From Trichomonas vaginalis G3 (Eukaryota; Parabasalia; Trichomonadida; Trichomonadidae), in the NCBI RefSeq assembly GCF_026262505.1, contig NC_067204.1, forward strand, positions 1,178,001-1,242,000: 64,000 nt of DNA. Direction: 5' to 3'. The notes under the pieces were generated by a model. That model was given only the letters and a program-made list of their open reading frames with translations. It made no database searches and was not told the DNA's origin. Below are positions 31,341-41,586 of this stretch, piece by piece (the first letter of the stretch is position 1; the number at the start of each line of letters is the position of its first letter). Position numbers and translations under genes: made by a program.

Positions 31341-31883
31341 TGGATAGCCGCTGCCAGACCAAATGAATTAACCGTTGTGAATAACGTTTCTGAATCTTTA
31401 TTTAAAAAGATAAAATATCACGATTTTGGCTGCGTTAAAAATCAAAGAATTGATGTTTTTGTCAAAAATCTTTTAGAAGAAGTTGCACCCAATTACTTTT
31501 ATCGTATTAAAAACGATTTACTTCAAACAGGTTTTATTCCTTCAATTAGAATTCGCGAGCCTCGATTGACAGATTATAAAACAAAATTGAAAAGAGAAGT
31601 TCAATCACGTTTATACCAAGTATTAAATTTTGTTCAGAATCAAGAAGCCAATTTGAATCCATTAAGATTTTTATTGGAAAATGCTGAAGAAAAACTTTCT
31701 CAAATAAATGAGAAGATACAAAATTCAATTACATATTTAAGATCGTTTGAAATTCCAAATGAATTGTTAGATACGTATATGTTAGAAATTAATGAATTTT
31801 GTTATAATTCTCCAGATTATATTTTAGAACATTTCGAAGAATTTTTGGAGGATTTCAAAGAAAAGAATAATTTAATAGACTAA
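31335..31883 (+). CDS. Transposase-like C-terminal protein, copy 5
   Basis: Identical in protein sequence to the copy at 8419. Confidence 0.45.
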   Translation: MMWIAAARPNELTVVNNVSESLFKKIKYHDFGCVKNQRIDVFVKNLLEEVAPNYFYRIKNDLLQTGFIPSIRIREPRLTDYKTKLKREVQSRLYQVLNFVQNQEANLNPLRFLLENAEEKLSQINEKIQNSITYLRSFEIPNELLDTYMLEINEFCYNSPDYILEHFEEFLEDFKEKNNLID

Positions 31884-31996
31884 AAAATTTATTATTTTTA
31901 TTTATTGTGAATTTTAAATTGTCACTTTTTAACTGTTACTCCCTATTGAAAGTGTCACTTTTTGGGTGTCACTTTTTCGGAAATTCTTATATACTC

Positions 31997-32593
31997 TAAG
32001 AAAAACTTTGTGAAATTTTGATTGTTGCAACTGTATTCGGAGATTTACTTCTGAACAAAATGTATAATGTCGGTGAGAAATAAAGATGGTCTGTTGTGTA
32101 ATTTATAACTTTGTATTGAAATGTTGGTTGATAATAAGAATAATTAAAATCGTAATCATCCGAAGATGTGCTTATGTTCAATCTAACATCTGTTGGATCT
32201 AAGTAAGTAAACTGAGCAGTAATTCTTATTGATTTCATATTTTTTATTTGAATAATTGAAAGCTAGATCGTTCGATTCGGATAGAAATTCTATGGAATCG
32301 CAGTAATTTGGAAAAGAAACTACACAAAATCTTACTTTATAATTATAATACGTGTTTGTTGATTTAAAATTAAAAGTTGGCTCTGTGATTTTCCATATTT
32401 TGCTTGTGCATGATTCATAGTTAATACGCAAGTAATCGCTCATATATGTATCTTGTAGAATAAAATAATAACTAAATGATTTGTTATCTGCAAATGAAAA
32501 AGTAATATCTTGACCATATGAACCAATGTCAATTAAATAATCTCCTGTTCTGTTAATTATACCATTGGTGATTGTATAGTAAAACCAGGACAT
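31997..32593 (-). pseudogene. Surface-protein gene, 5' part, copy 5
   Basis: Same as 9081-9673 except for a 4-bp tandem duplication (AAGTAAGTAA, about 32202-32211) that shifts the frame after about residue 129. This is not a homopolymer change, so it is a better candidate for a real copy-specific mutation. Confidence 0.7.
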
Positions 32594-32729
32594 TCACAAT
32601 GATTTTAATTTGAAAGCGGATCTATTCAGAATGAATTTTGAATATTTTACACAGTCAGATTGTCAAATCATTTTAGTTTATTGGATAATCCTTTTAATGT
32701 ATTATTTTTAAAATTTTAAAAATAAAATA

Positions 32730-33077
32730 AAAGTGGATCCAAAATTTTTGTATCAGAATGGGTCAATATTTCATGAATCAGTCCTCAAGAACAAAAATGA
32801 AGAAGGTCGTAATTGCCTTATGCATCTAAGCTACTATCCAAAAAAGAGAAATTGGATTAGAAAAGGATTATGAGTGATTGAAATTAATACGTGTGCGAAT
32901 AACCATGGATTTGTAAAAATTAATGCTTCAGAAATACAACATTTTGCTATTGAGAATTCCTTGTAAAGTCCAAATCTCAAAATACATAATTTTATATTTA
33001 GTTTGTTTGATGTTGAAACTATATTACCACCAAGAAGAGACAATATTATCTTAGTAAACATGTTTCAATTAATTTGA
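32730..33077 (+). pseudogene. Relic reading frame, + strand, copy 5
   Basis: Same relic as at 4711. Confidence 0.4.
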
Positions 33078-33091
33078 TGTTCTTGGATATA

Positions 33092-33501
33092 AACTGCGAG
33101 TCAAAAGGCGTACCTACCTTCAACTTTTTGAGAGAAGTCATACAATTAATTATATGAGTTTCTCTCAAAAAGTCGATTTCTGCCAGGTACACCTTTTGGA
33201 CCGCACAAGCTATTTGCTCTAATTCGATATAACAACAAAGGATCATAAAACAGATATAAATATAGGATGAACTGATACGATTTTTTCGGGTCTAACTTCA
33301 AAATTTAAGATTTCGAAATTTAATACAAGCTTCAAACCAGAAATTTAAGCATAAATAGAAGTTGATTTGCTACCTATTGCACGTGAAGCTTATTTGAGCT
33401 CTAATATTTAATAATTTTCTCTCGCTCTCAGTGAAGGCACCGTTAGCATTAGAAATGTAAACTATTCAAAAATTGATAGGTCCGCCTTTTGATTCGCAGT
33501 T
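33092..33501. mobile_element. 410-bp MITE, copy 5
   Basis: Same TA-flanked element as at 5073. Confidence 0.75.
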
Positions 33502-33582
33502 TAAAGCATAAATTTTGTCAATTAAATTTTAATTACAGAATAAAAAGAAAAGTCAATAAAAGCATATGAAAGCTGACACGAA

Positions 33583-33846
33583 TTATTCATAAGGATTATC
33601 GAATAATGATTTCGATTTTTGTGAATAATTTGGTATTTCTTTTGTTTCGATTAAATATGGATTTATTTGAACCTCTTCTAAAGGTAATGGTTCGGATTTA
33701 TTAGATACTTCTTCTAATAGACAACTTCTATTATCAATGAAATGTTCATGAATTATTGATTGTGTTTCCTCTCTTTTTTCTTTTTTTTTAAGACATAAAA
33801 GAGGAATTGCAATGCTTGATGGTAATGATAGTCTTATTGTTATCAA
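33583..33846 (-). pseudogene. Surface-protein tail relic, copy 5
   Basis: Same 5'-truncated tail as at 5564. Confidence 0.7.
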
Positions 33847-34056
33847 TTAAAATTATCTCCCATCCTATATAATAAAATTTGATTCAATATTACTAAATAC
33901 TTTATGTTTCTTAATAATTGAGATGCCTAAAATGTTGATAATGTTGTTATAAACTTATTTTCACACGCTCAATCTTATGGGAGTAATAAGAATTGTAATA
34001 AAAAAAACATTATAAATCTTTAAAGATTCGTTCATAAACAATATATAAAAAAATAG

Positions 34057-35127
34057 TTATTCATAAGGATTCTCGAAATAAGTATTTGATTGTTCTTGCT
34101 TTGGATTATATGCTGGTGCTTTATATTCATTAGGATATGGATTGCTGTTCGTTTCTTCTAAAGGTAAATCTTTTTCGGTTTTATCAACAAGGCTTTGATT
34201 AATTGGATTTTCAGCTCTGAATTTTCTGTGTCTATAACATAAGTAAGCAGCGACAGCAATGAGACCTGCTCCAACTGCTGCTCCAATAATAATTTCCAAA
34301 ACAGCACCTTCACTTAGTCCTTCATCACTATCATCATCAGAATAATTATGATCATCTGATTTTTGTTCAACTGGTTCTGATGAATTTATTTCATGATACG
34401 AATTATCAAAAATGATAAGAGATCTATGAGTTGAATTATTTCCTTTGATTAAATATGATGTATTATATTTGTCGCCAGCATGATAAAAAAATAAGTAATC
34501 GTGTTTAGAATTAGTTATTGTTAGAAAAGGTTTTTCAACAATAATATTAGCTCTATTTATTTTTCCATAGACATCATAAATATCACCATCTTCGAAATGA
34601 ACTGTTCCATTTGTGAAAGCAGTAACAACACATGTATGAGCTGTGTCCTGAGAAGTGAATTTGTAATTAGACCTTACATTTGTGATAATCGAAGTGCAAT
34701 CATAATAATTCAAATTAAAAACAACAAAATTACATGGAATAGGTTCGTCACTGGAGGATTCTAATGTAATTGTACCTGTGTGAGCGAAATAAATTGCTGA
34801 ATATTGTGTATTTCCAAGAATTTCTAAAGATACTTCTGAAGTTCTTGCTTCTCCGGAAATGTTGCGATAATCAGTAAATACTACGTATTGTTCCTTATAA
34901 AAATTAAGTTTTGTTTGATTTCTGCCAATTAATAACTTTTGAATTCCGAATATTTTGTATTTTGGCTGGGATCCAAAAGAAATTGATTGGTTGCAAAGAT
35001 ATTCGAGCTTGTCCTTATCATAAGCACTGTATGTATCATAAGAAAAACTTTGTGAAATTTTGATTGTTGCAACTGTATTCGGAGATTTACTTCTGAACAA
35101 AATGTATAATGTCGGTGAGAAATAAAG
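34057..35127 (-). pseudogene. Surface-protein gene, 3' part, copy 6
   Basis: Same uninterrupted 3' half as at 6037; its 5' part at 37100 is cut by the array end. Confidence 0.75.
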
Positions 35128-35432
35128 GAAACAATAAGAATTACCGAAAAAGTGACAAAACATCAAAAACAGGGAGGGGTCTCAATTTTTATTACTTATA
35201 TTATTTTACAATATTTATATAAATACTCTTTATAATATATTTTACTATAAAATTATACCTCAAATTCAAATATTTATAATATTATTTACATAATTATCTC
35301 AAAATTATATTTTTATATATTATTTTTCATATGTATAAATCATATAATCTATATCTATGCAAATCTCATCTAAAATTTTTTGAAGCAAACCGCTACCATT
35401 TTATAATGGTCCATCTTAAATTCATCATAAAT

Positions 35433-36443
35433 TCTGGTACATGTTAGTACCAGAGTCTTCAAATCTCAAACACTCTGGTACCAACATGTACCAGACGCGA
35501 GTTTCCAATGCCCTCGTACGATTTTCTATTAAGATCTTCTTGAATGAGAAGGTCTTCATAGAAACTCGTACGAGGGCTTCTCTTTTAAATACTCTGGTAC
35601 CTGCTGGTATCGGAGTCGACTTTACAGCCCTTTCCCCAATTTTGAAGCTGGGGAAAGTTTTCAAGCAATGAAAGGGAAGCTCTCGCTATGAGGTGAAAAT
35701 CTAGAATTTTTACCTCATAGCGAGTAATCCTTTGTTAATTGCTTGAAAACTTTCTTCAAATTATCAAAATTTCGAGGAAAGTTTCCTTGCTTCAAAGTAG
35801 AGATGGAGCCCTTTGAGCCACTGCATATAGGTCAGTGACTCAAAATACTCCATCTCTACTAGAAATCGCCAAAATTTGGGTCGCAATCTTTGAAATGCGA
35901 CGCAAGTTTGGGCAATTTCGCGAGGGACTTGCTCCATTTGGTGCATAGATTCACACTCTATGCACCAGATGGAACAATTCTTTCGCTGACAGCGGGAAAC
36001 TTTGTCTGAATAGTTTAACATTCAGACAAAGTTTCCCGCTGTCAGAGAGGGAATGGAAGGGTAAGAGGTATATATTCATAATGTATACCTCTTACTCTTC
36101 CATTCCCTCAAGAAAGTTCAAAAACTTGGGTGCAATCAGTTCTGATTGCACCCAAGTTTTTGAACTTTATATAGGGAATTGTTGGCTATGTTGTACTGAT
36201 CATGAATCAGTACATCATAGCCAACAATTCCTTCGCAAACAGTGGGAAACTTTGTCTGAATAGTTTAACATTCAGACAAAGTTTCCCGCTGTCAGGGAGG
36301 GAATTAGAGGGTGGGAGATATATAGATAGACTATAAATCTCTCACCCTTTAATTCCCTCAAGAAAGTTCAAAAACTTGGGTGCAATCAGAACTGATTGCA
36401 CCAAAGTTTTTGAATTTTGTATAAGGAATTGTTGGCTATGATG
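35433..36443. repeat. Hairpin chain, copy 6
   Basis: Same chain as at 7414. Confidence 0.85.
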
Positions 36444-36986
36444 TGGATAGCCGCTGCCAGACCAAATGAATTAACCGTTGTGAATAACGTTTCTGAATCT
36501 TTATTTAAAAAGATAAAATATCACGATTTTGGCTGCGTTAAAAATCAAAGAATTGATGTTTTTGTCAAAAATCTTTTAGAAGAAGTTGCACCCAATTACT
36601 TTTATCGTATTAAAAACGATTTACTTCAAACAGGTTTTATTCCTTCAATTAGAATTCGCGAGCCTCGATTGACAGATTATAAAACAAAATTGAAAAGAGA
36701 AGTTCAATCACGTTTATACCAAGTATTAAATTTTGTTCAGAATCAAGAAGCCAATTTGAATCCATTAAGATTTTTATTGGAAAATGCTGAAGAAAAACTT
36801 TCTCAAATAAATGAGAAGATACAAAATTCAATTACATATTTAAGATCGTTTGAAATTCCAAATGAATTGTTAGATACGTATATGTTAGAAATTAATGAAT
36901 TTTGTTATAATTCTCCAGATTATATTTTAGAACATTTCGAAGAATTTTTGGAGGATTTCAAAGAAAAGAATAATTTAATAGACTAA
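36438..36986 (+). CDS. Transposase-like C-terminal protein, copy 6
   Basis: Identical in protein sequence to the copy at 8419. Confidence 0.45.
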   Translation: MMWIAAARPNELTVVNNVSESLFKKIKYHDFGCVKNQRIDVFVKNLLEEVAPNYFYRIKNDLLQTGFIPSIRIREPRLTDYKTKLKREVQSRLYQVLNFVQNQEANLNPLRFLLENAEEKLSQINEKIQNSITYLRSFEIPNELLDTYMLEINEFCYNSPDYILEHFEEFLEDFKEKNNLID

Positions 36987-37099
36987 AAAATTTATTATTT
37001 TTATTTATTGTGAATTTTAAATTGTCACTTTTTAACTGTTACTCCCTATTGAAAGTGTCACTTTTTGGGTGTCACTTTTTCGGAAATTCTTATATACTC

Positions 37100-37354
37100 T
37101 AAGAAAAACTTTGTGAAATTTTGATTGTTGCAACTGTATTCGGAGATTTACTTCTGAACAAAATGTATAATGTCGGTGAGAAATAAAGATGGTCTGTTGT
37201 GTAATTTATAACTTTGTATTGAAATGTTGGTTGATAATAAGAATAATTAAAATCGTAATCATCCGAAGATGTGCTTATGTTCAATCTAACATCTGTTGGA
37301 TCTAAGTAAACTGAGCAGTAATTCTTATTGATTTCATATTTTTTTTTGAATAAT
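37100..37354 (-). pseudogene. Surface-protein gene, 5' part, copy 6, cut by array end
   Basis: Only the last 80 or so codons of the 5' part remain. Similarity to the other copies stops after a T run near 37341-37354, and unrelated AT-rich DNA follows, so the start codon and promoter are missing. Confidence 0.75.
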
Positions 37355-37470
37355 TTGTAATATAGAGAATTGTAAAATATAAAAAATAAAGAAGTGGTTG
37401 ATGGAATTTGAAAATTCGTTGGGTGCATATAAGTTTGATAAATATATTTATGAATATTAATGTCAAATTG
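37355..37470. other. AT-rich spacer after array
   Basis: Unique AT-rich sequence between the array end and the minisatellite; no gene seen. Confidence 0.4.
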
Positions 37471-37876
37471 GGTGGTTGCGTGATAGAATGCTTCTGTGTA
37501 GTGTGGCGTGAGTTAGCATCGGTGGTTGCGTGATAGAATGCTCTGTGTATGCGTGGCGTGAGTTAGCATCGGGGTGGTTGCGTGATAGAAGCTTCTTTGT
37601 ATGTGTGGCGTGAGTTAGCATCGGTGGTTGCGTGATAGAATGCTTCTTGTGTATGTGTGGCGTGAGTTAGCATCGGGTGGTTGCGTGATAGAATGCTTCT
37701 GTGTATGCGTGGCGTGAGTTAGCATCGGGTGGTTGCGTGATAGAATGCTCTGTGTATGTTGGGCGTGAGTTAGCATCGGGTGGTTGCGTGATAGAATGCT
37801 CTGTGTATGTGTGGCGTGAGTTAGCATCGGTGTTGCGTGATAGAATGCTCTGTGTATGTGTGGCGTGAGTTAGCAT
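37471..37876. repeat. Minisatellite, about 8 copies of a ~51-bp unit
   Basis: The unit begins GGTGGTTGCGTGATAGAATG and ends GGCGTGAGTTAGCATC; it restarts near 37471, 37521, 37573, 37623, 37677, 37728, 37778 and 37829. It is far more G-rich on the + strand than its surroundings. Copies differ by small indels, partly in short runs. Frames through it encode only repeats and are not taken as genes. Confidence 0.9.
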
Positions 37877-39789
37877 CTGGTGTTTCATCACAATTTTAAC
37901 CATCAAATCTTATTAATTATTAAAATTCTTTTACAATTTCTGATGTATTTTTGAAAACATTTCATATGCAATATTCTCCTTTTCTTTCCTCAAATCTTCA
38001 AATATTAATAACTTTGGATATGAAATTATTTGGATCTTTTATGAATTTTAAATGTCTTCTTAATATCAAATCGATTAAATTATTATATTTTCTAAATTAT
38101 GCCTTAAAAATCCAAATATAAAAAATCGTAAATAAAAATATATTTTTTATTTTTATTTTGTAAAATAATCCGTTTACTAAATGGGACTGTATCATGAAAG
38201 TAACAAAAATCATTATTTAACAAGATTCTAAACTGGTGCAACGAAATGCACATTGATTTTAGTGTAACAAAGAGAGATTTATTGTAAAAAGTACAAAATA
38301 GTATATTTATTACTCGTGATTAGCGGAAATGTATGAGTTTGGGACGGATTTTCTGGTGCATTCATAACTAAAGTGAATACATTGTCTGGAGCAAGTTCAG
38401 ATCTTTAACTTATGGCTTGTTTGATGCTAACTCACCCAATTAAAGTGCACTAGAGGGGATTTTGTCTGTAATGAGCATGCACCTTGAGTGTTGCTTGGTC
38501 CGTGTACGAAAGATATAATTTTTCGTAAATTTTTCAAAAATAAGATGGTAAAAAAGCCTCGACTTGCTCGAAAAATAACAATTTTTACTTGTAAAAATAA
38601 CCCTTTTATCAGCATGGGCAGCTATTCAATCACTATTTCTTTTCTAAAAGTATATTTTTCAAAAAAAATTAAGATCAAATTCGACAATTTCTTGATGAAA
38701 GCAAAATATATACATACTTCTAGATGCATGGGATAAAATATGCATTATTCAATCAATTCGCATGATTTGAAAAAAAAAATCTAAATTTGATAAAAATGTA
38801 AAAATTTTTATTTTTAACTTGAGATTCGATTTTTTTTGATCCAATTTGTTGAATTTTTTTTGATCGGAATTCATTAATTTGTTGATCAAAAATGACCTCA
38901 CAATGTTTGATCATAATGAAGTCATCTTCATGGGTATTTAGAATTCCAAAGAAAATTGCTTATTTCTCGCAGATGTAATACTGAGAAAATCGAATTTAAA
39001 TATTCATAGAAACCCAAATCATTCTCGGTTCGAATAATCTCATCTGTGTCTTTTCCTGTTTTTCTATGAATTTTTAATAATTTGATTAAATATCTTCACA
39101 GGAAGAATTATTGTTGCATTTGTGGATAAAATTCCATATTGAGGTAATATGGCAATAATTACATTTATAAAATGTATTTTATCCATTTTTTTGGCAATAT
39201 CGCATAATAGATTAATATTTGAAGCGAGATTAAACCCTGTGATTACTTCTGTAACTTTTTGGAAAATCATCGCAATTTAATATCTCTTATAATTGAATTG
39301 AGAAATAAAAAAAATCAAATGGATTCCATTTCTTCAATTTCAAGGAGATTGTAAAAATTGATGAGAAGTGTTATTGCAACAAATTGTATTTGCAAGCAAA
39401 AAATATCATTTGCTCGATTCCATTTTGGATAAATTTGCTGAGAACAATGTTAAATAAAACAGTTGCTTTAATTTTCTTTCATTGTTTTCATAAAAAAGTA
39501 ACAAATTGCAACTGAATATTCAAAATTTTGATAATTGCCAGTTATTTCAGTAAATATATATATTTGCTTTTTCTTCATCTAAAAATGGCAAATATTGATT
39601 TGCAATATAACTAAAGTTTGGGATAAATGTTCCAGTTTTGATTTACAATTTGTGAGCACATTATGTAATATGTAAATTTATCCGCTTGTAGGAAATTTAA
39701 AATTGTTTGTTTGTTCTGTTTCAGTTAAATTACTGAATTTTTCAAGATTAATATTGTGATAAAAAATAGAATCCTTGAAACATTCTGAA
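37877..39789. other. AT-rich intergenic DNA
   Basis: About 1.9 kb of AT-rich sequence. Apart from the small frame at 39064-39270, I see no convincing gene, RNA or repeat. A 12-bp match to the minisatellite on the other strand (GATGCTAACTCA, 38423) may be chance. Confidence 0.4.
39064..39270 (-). CDS. Hypothetical 68-residue frame
   Basis: An ATG at 39270 opens a 68-residue frame (MIFQKVTEVITGFNLASNIN onward) with protein-like composition but no recognisable motif. It could be a fragment of a decayed host gene; no supporting context is seen. Confidence 0.2.
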   Translation of the reverse strand: MIFQKVTEVITGFNLASNINLLCDIAKKMDKIHFINVIIAILPQYGILSTNATIILPVKIFNQIIKNS

Positions 39790-39791
39790 TA

Positions 39792-41096
39792 GGGGTGTCC
39801 AAAGTGTGTTTAGCACAAACTGAATACTGCGAATAGAAATAAACAAGTTACATATATATAAGTTTATTTAAATATAATCACCCATTGGATTCAACTCACG
39901 CGTTCGCAGCGATCGATCCAGGCTTGAAAGACACGCTTTAAATCATCATGAGAAAATTGCTCAAATTGCTCTCTACAAAATTTTTCAAATCATCTGGACT
40001 CGCGAATAAAATTTTAGCGTCCTTCAGCTCTCTTTTTAGCGTGCCGAATAAATAAAAAGTCAGAGGGTGCAATATCAGGTAATAAATGGGTTTGGAACAA
40101 CTTTGACATTGTTTTCCAACAAGTAATTCATTACCTTATGACTTTTGTGAACTCTTGAATTATCAAAATGAATGCAAACTTTTTGTTTTGTTTGTTGGAT
40201 TTCTCAAACTCATCAGAATTGATAATTTGAGTAGAACATTGTCAATTAGATACTGAGCATCATCGTATTAAGGTTTTTGAAGAATATCAATTGCCGATGA
40301 ATGCCATTCACGCCCCAAAAAACCGACAACATCATCATTGGTGTGTCAATTTTTTTCTTCCGGGAATGTTTGCGATCTTCATCCTTCGATCCACAATGAT
40401 TTTGGCTTCTGTTGCATATTGAAACCAAGACTCATCCCCTGTTACTAAAAAGCGAAAACTTCTGATTGATACGCACGCAATCATAGAGAGGAGCTCTTCG
40501 AAGATTGGACCTAGATTTTTTGAACTGAGGTTAAAGGTTTGTGCGGACACCAACGTGTATTAACGCCTTAGTTTGTAGTTCAAATAATTGTGCGATAATA
40601 AACTGACTGTTGTACGCTGGTATCTTTGTCATCTCCTCTAATCCTTCTGAGATGATTGCTCTTGGGTCTTCATCTAGCGCTGAAGAATTGCTTTGATTTT
40701 CTTTGCCGGCGATTTTTTTGTCAAATTTTTATGATGGCGCCCTTTTTGTTCATGAAGTGATACATCTAACATGATACGTTACAGTGGAATAGCTAGAGCA
40801 TCCATACCGAAGCATTTTACCGAATGGTCCTCGTAGATTTTTTACAGTCTTTGCATTTTTTGCAAGAGCGAGGATTTTCTTTATGATCATTAAAAAAATG
40901 AAAAAAATCCCAGCCAAAATTTCCGCGGAAACCGCTCTTTGTCTCAAAATTCATTTTATATCCGGCATGGCGCCAAAATACAACTTCACTCATCATATAA
41001 CATATATTCATCATTTTTTATTATATATTTATAATCAGCATAGATCCCTTTAATAGTCTCATATAGAGCGCTGTGCTAACGACCTTTGGACCACCC
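39792..41096 (-). mobile_element. mariner (Tvmar-like) DNA transposon, decayed
   Basis: The ends match as inverted repeats: on the minus strand the right end reads AGGGTGGTCCAAAGGTCGTT and the left end on the + strand reads GGGGTGTCCAAAGTGTGTTT, with TAGCACA shared further in. TA flanks both sides (39790-39791, 41097-41098). Length is about 1.3 kb, as expected for mariner and for the Tvmar family known from T. vaginalis. Confidence 0.85.
39880..41014 (-). pseudogene. mariner transposase, decayed
   Basis: Conserved mariner blocks remain on the minus strand but in different frames: TGDESWFQYA (first catalytic Asp, about 40440), FWGVNGIH (about 40310), HFDNSRVHKS (second Asp, 40147-40170) and DIAPSDF (third Asp, 40056-40076). 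The spacing of the last two fits the D34D signature apart from a small indel. Several frameshifts and stops, for example TAA after MMLSI at 40246 and the frame change between PFIT and DIAPSDF near 40076, make it inactive. Confidence 0.8.
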
Positions 41097-41354
41097 TATA
41101 TCTTTTCAAATGTTTAAAAACGGATGCTAAAAAATGTAAAAGAACTTCATCAGTCACTGGATTTTTTTGAAAAAATTTATCCAAATTCAAGCATGCCATT
41201 GATCTTCTGTCATGTACTTATGCATTGATAAAGTTGATTAATGAATCCGAAAATAATCATTATGCTTGACTAGTTGATTAGTTGAATACAGACTGTTGTC
41301 AGCCATTTTACAAAAATGAATAAAGATTGTATAGTAAATTATATTTGGAAATTT
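41097..41354. other. AT-rich spacer
   Basis: No feature seen between the mariner and the duplicated segment at 41355. Confidence 0.3.
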
Positions 41355-41586
41355 GTGACCGCTAACATTCAACTAAAGACCAATATCTCAAAGAATTCCT
41401 CATTAAGTATTACTTTTCATTGTTTTTAAAAATATCTTGCTATTTGTTCACTTTTTTGACATTTATATATGCTTTTATATATTTCCGATGATATAATATA
41501 TATTCTATATAAGAATGACGCTACATTCAATTAAGACCTAATATCTTCAAAAAATTTATCTCATTTAAGTATATATTTTCCATTTT
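41355..41586. repeat. Two diverged copies of a ~70-bp segment
   Basis: Segment 41355-41422 (ACATTCAACTAAAGACC then AATATCT) resembles 41513-41586 (ACATTCAATTAAGACC then TAATATCT) with scattered differences, in direct orientation about 158 bp apart. They may be part of the 5' end of the MULE relic. Confidence 0.5.

Larger units (their letters stand above)
30024..31996 (+). mobile_element. 1.97-kb transposon-like insert, copy 5
   Basis: Same as at 7108, 1973 bp. Confidence 0.7.
35128..37099 (+). mobile_element. 1.97-kb transposon-like insert, copy 6
   Basis: Same as at 7108 but one G short in a G run near 35176, giving 1972 bp. Confidence 0.7.
3408..37354. repeat. Tandem array of 5.1-kb and 6.36-kb units
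   Basis: The same sequence block recurs with matching landmarks at 3408, 8503, 14862, 19963, 26322, 31419 and 36522, giving spacings of 5095, 6359, 5101, 6359, 5097 and 5103 bp. The long units are the short unit plus a 1.25-kb foldback element. Copies appear almost identical; the differences I noticed are mainly single-base changes in homopolymers. The array begins inside the transposase-like frame at 3408 and ends inside the 5' half of the surface gene near 37354. Unit content in + order is: end of the transposon insert, gene 5' part, + strand relic, MITE, tail relic, gene 3' part, start of the insert. Confidence 0.95.

Noticed and set aside
37469-37876. Possible CRISPR array because of regular repeats
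   Set aside because: Unit and spacer are not distinguishable: the whole 51-bp unit is repeated. There are no cas genes, and the context is eukaryotic.
38427-38736. Two overlapping frames on opposite strands
   Set aside because: Low-complexity Lys/Phe/Ile composition, no motifs and mutual overlap suggest chance frames.
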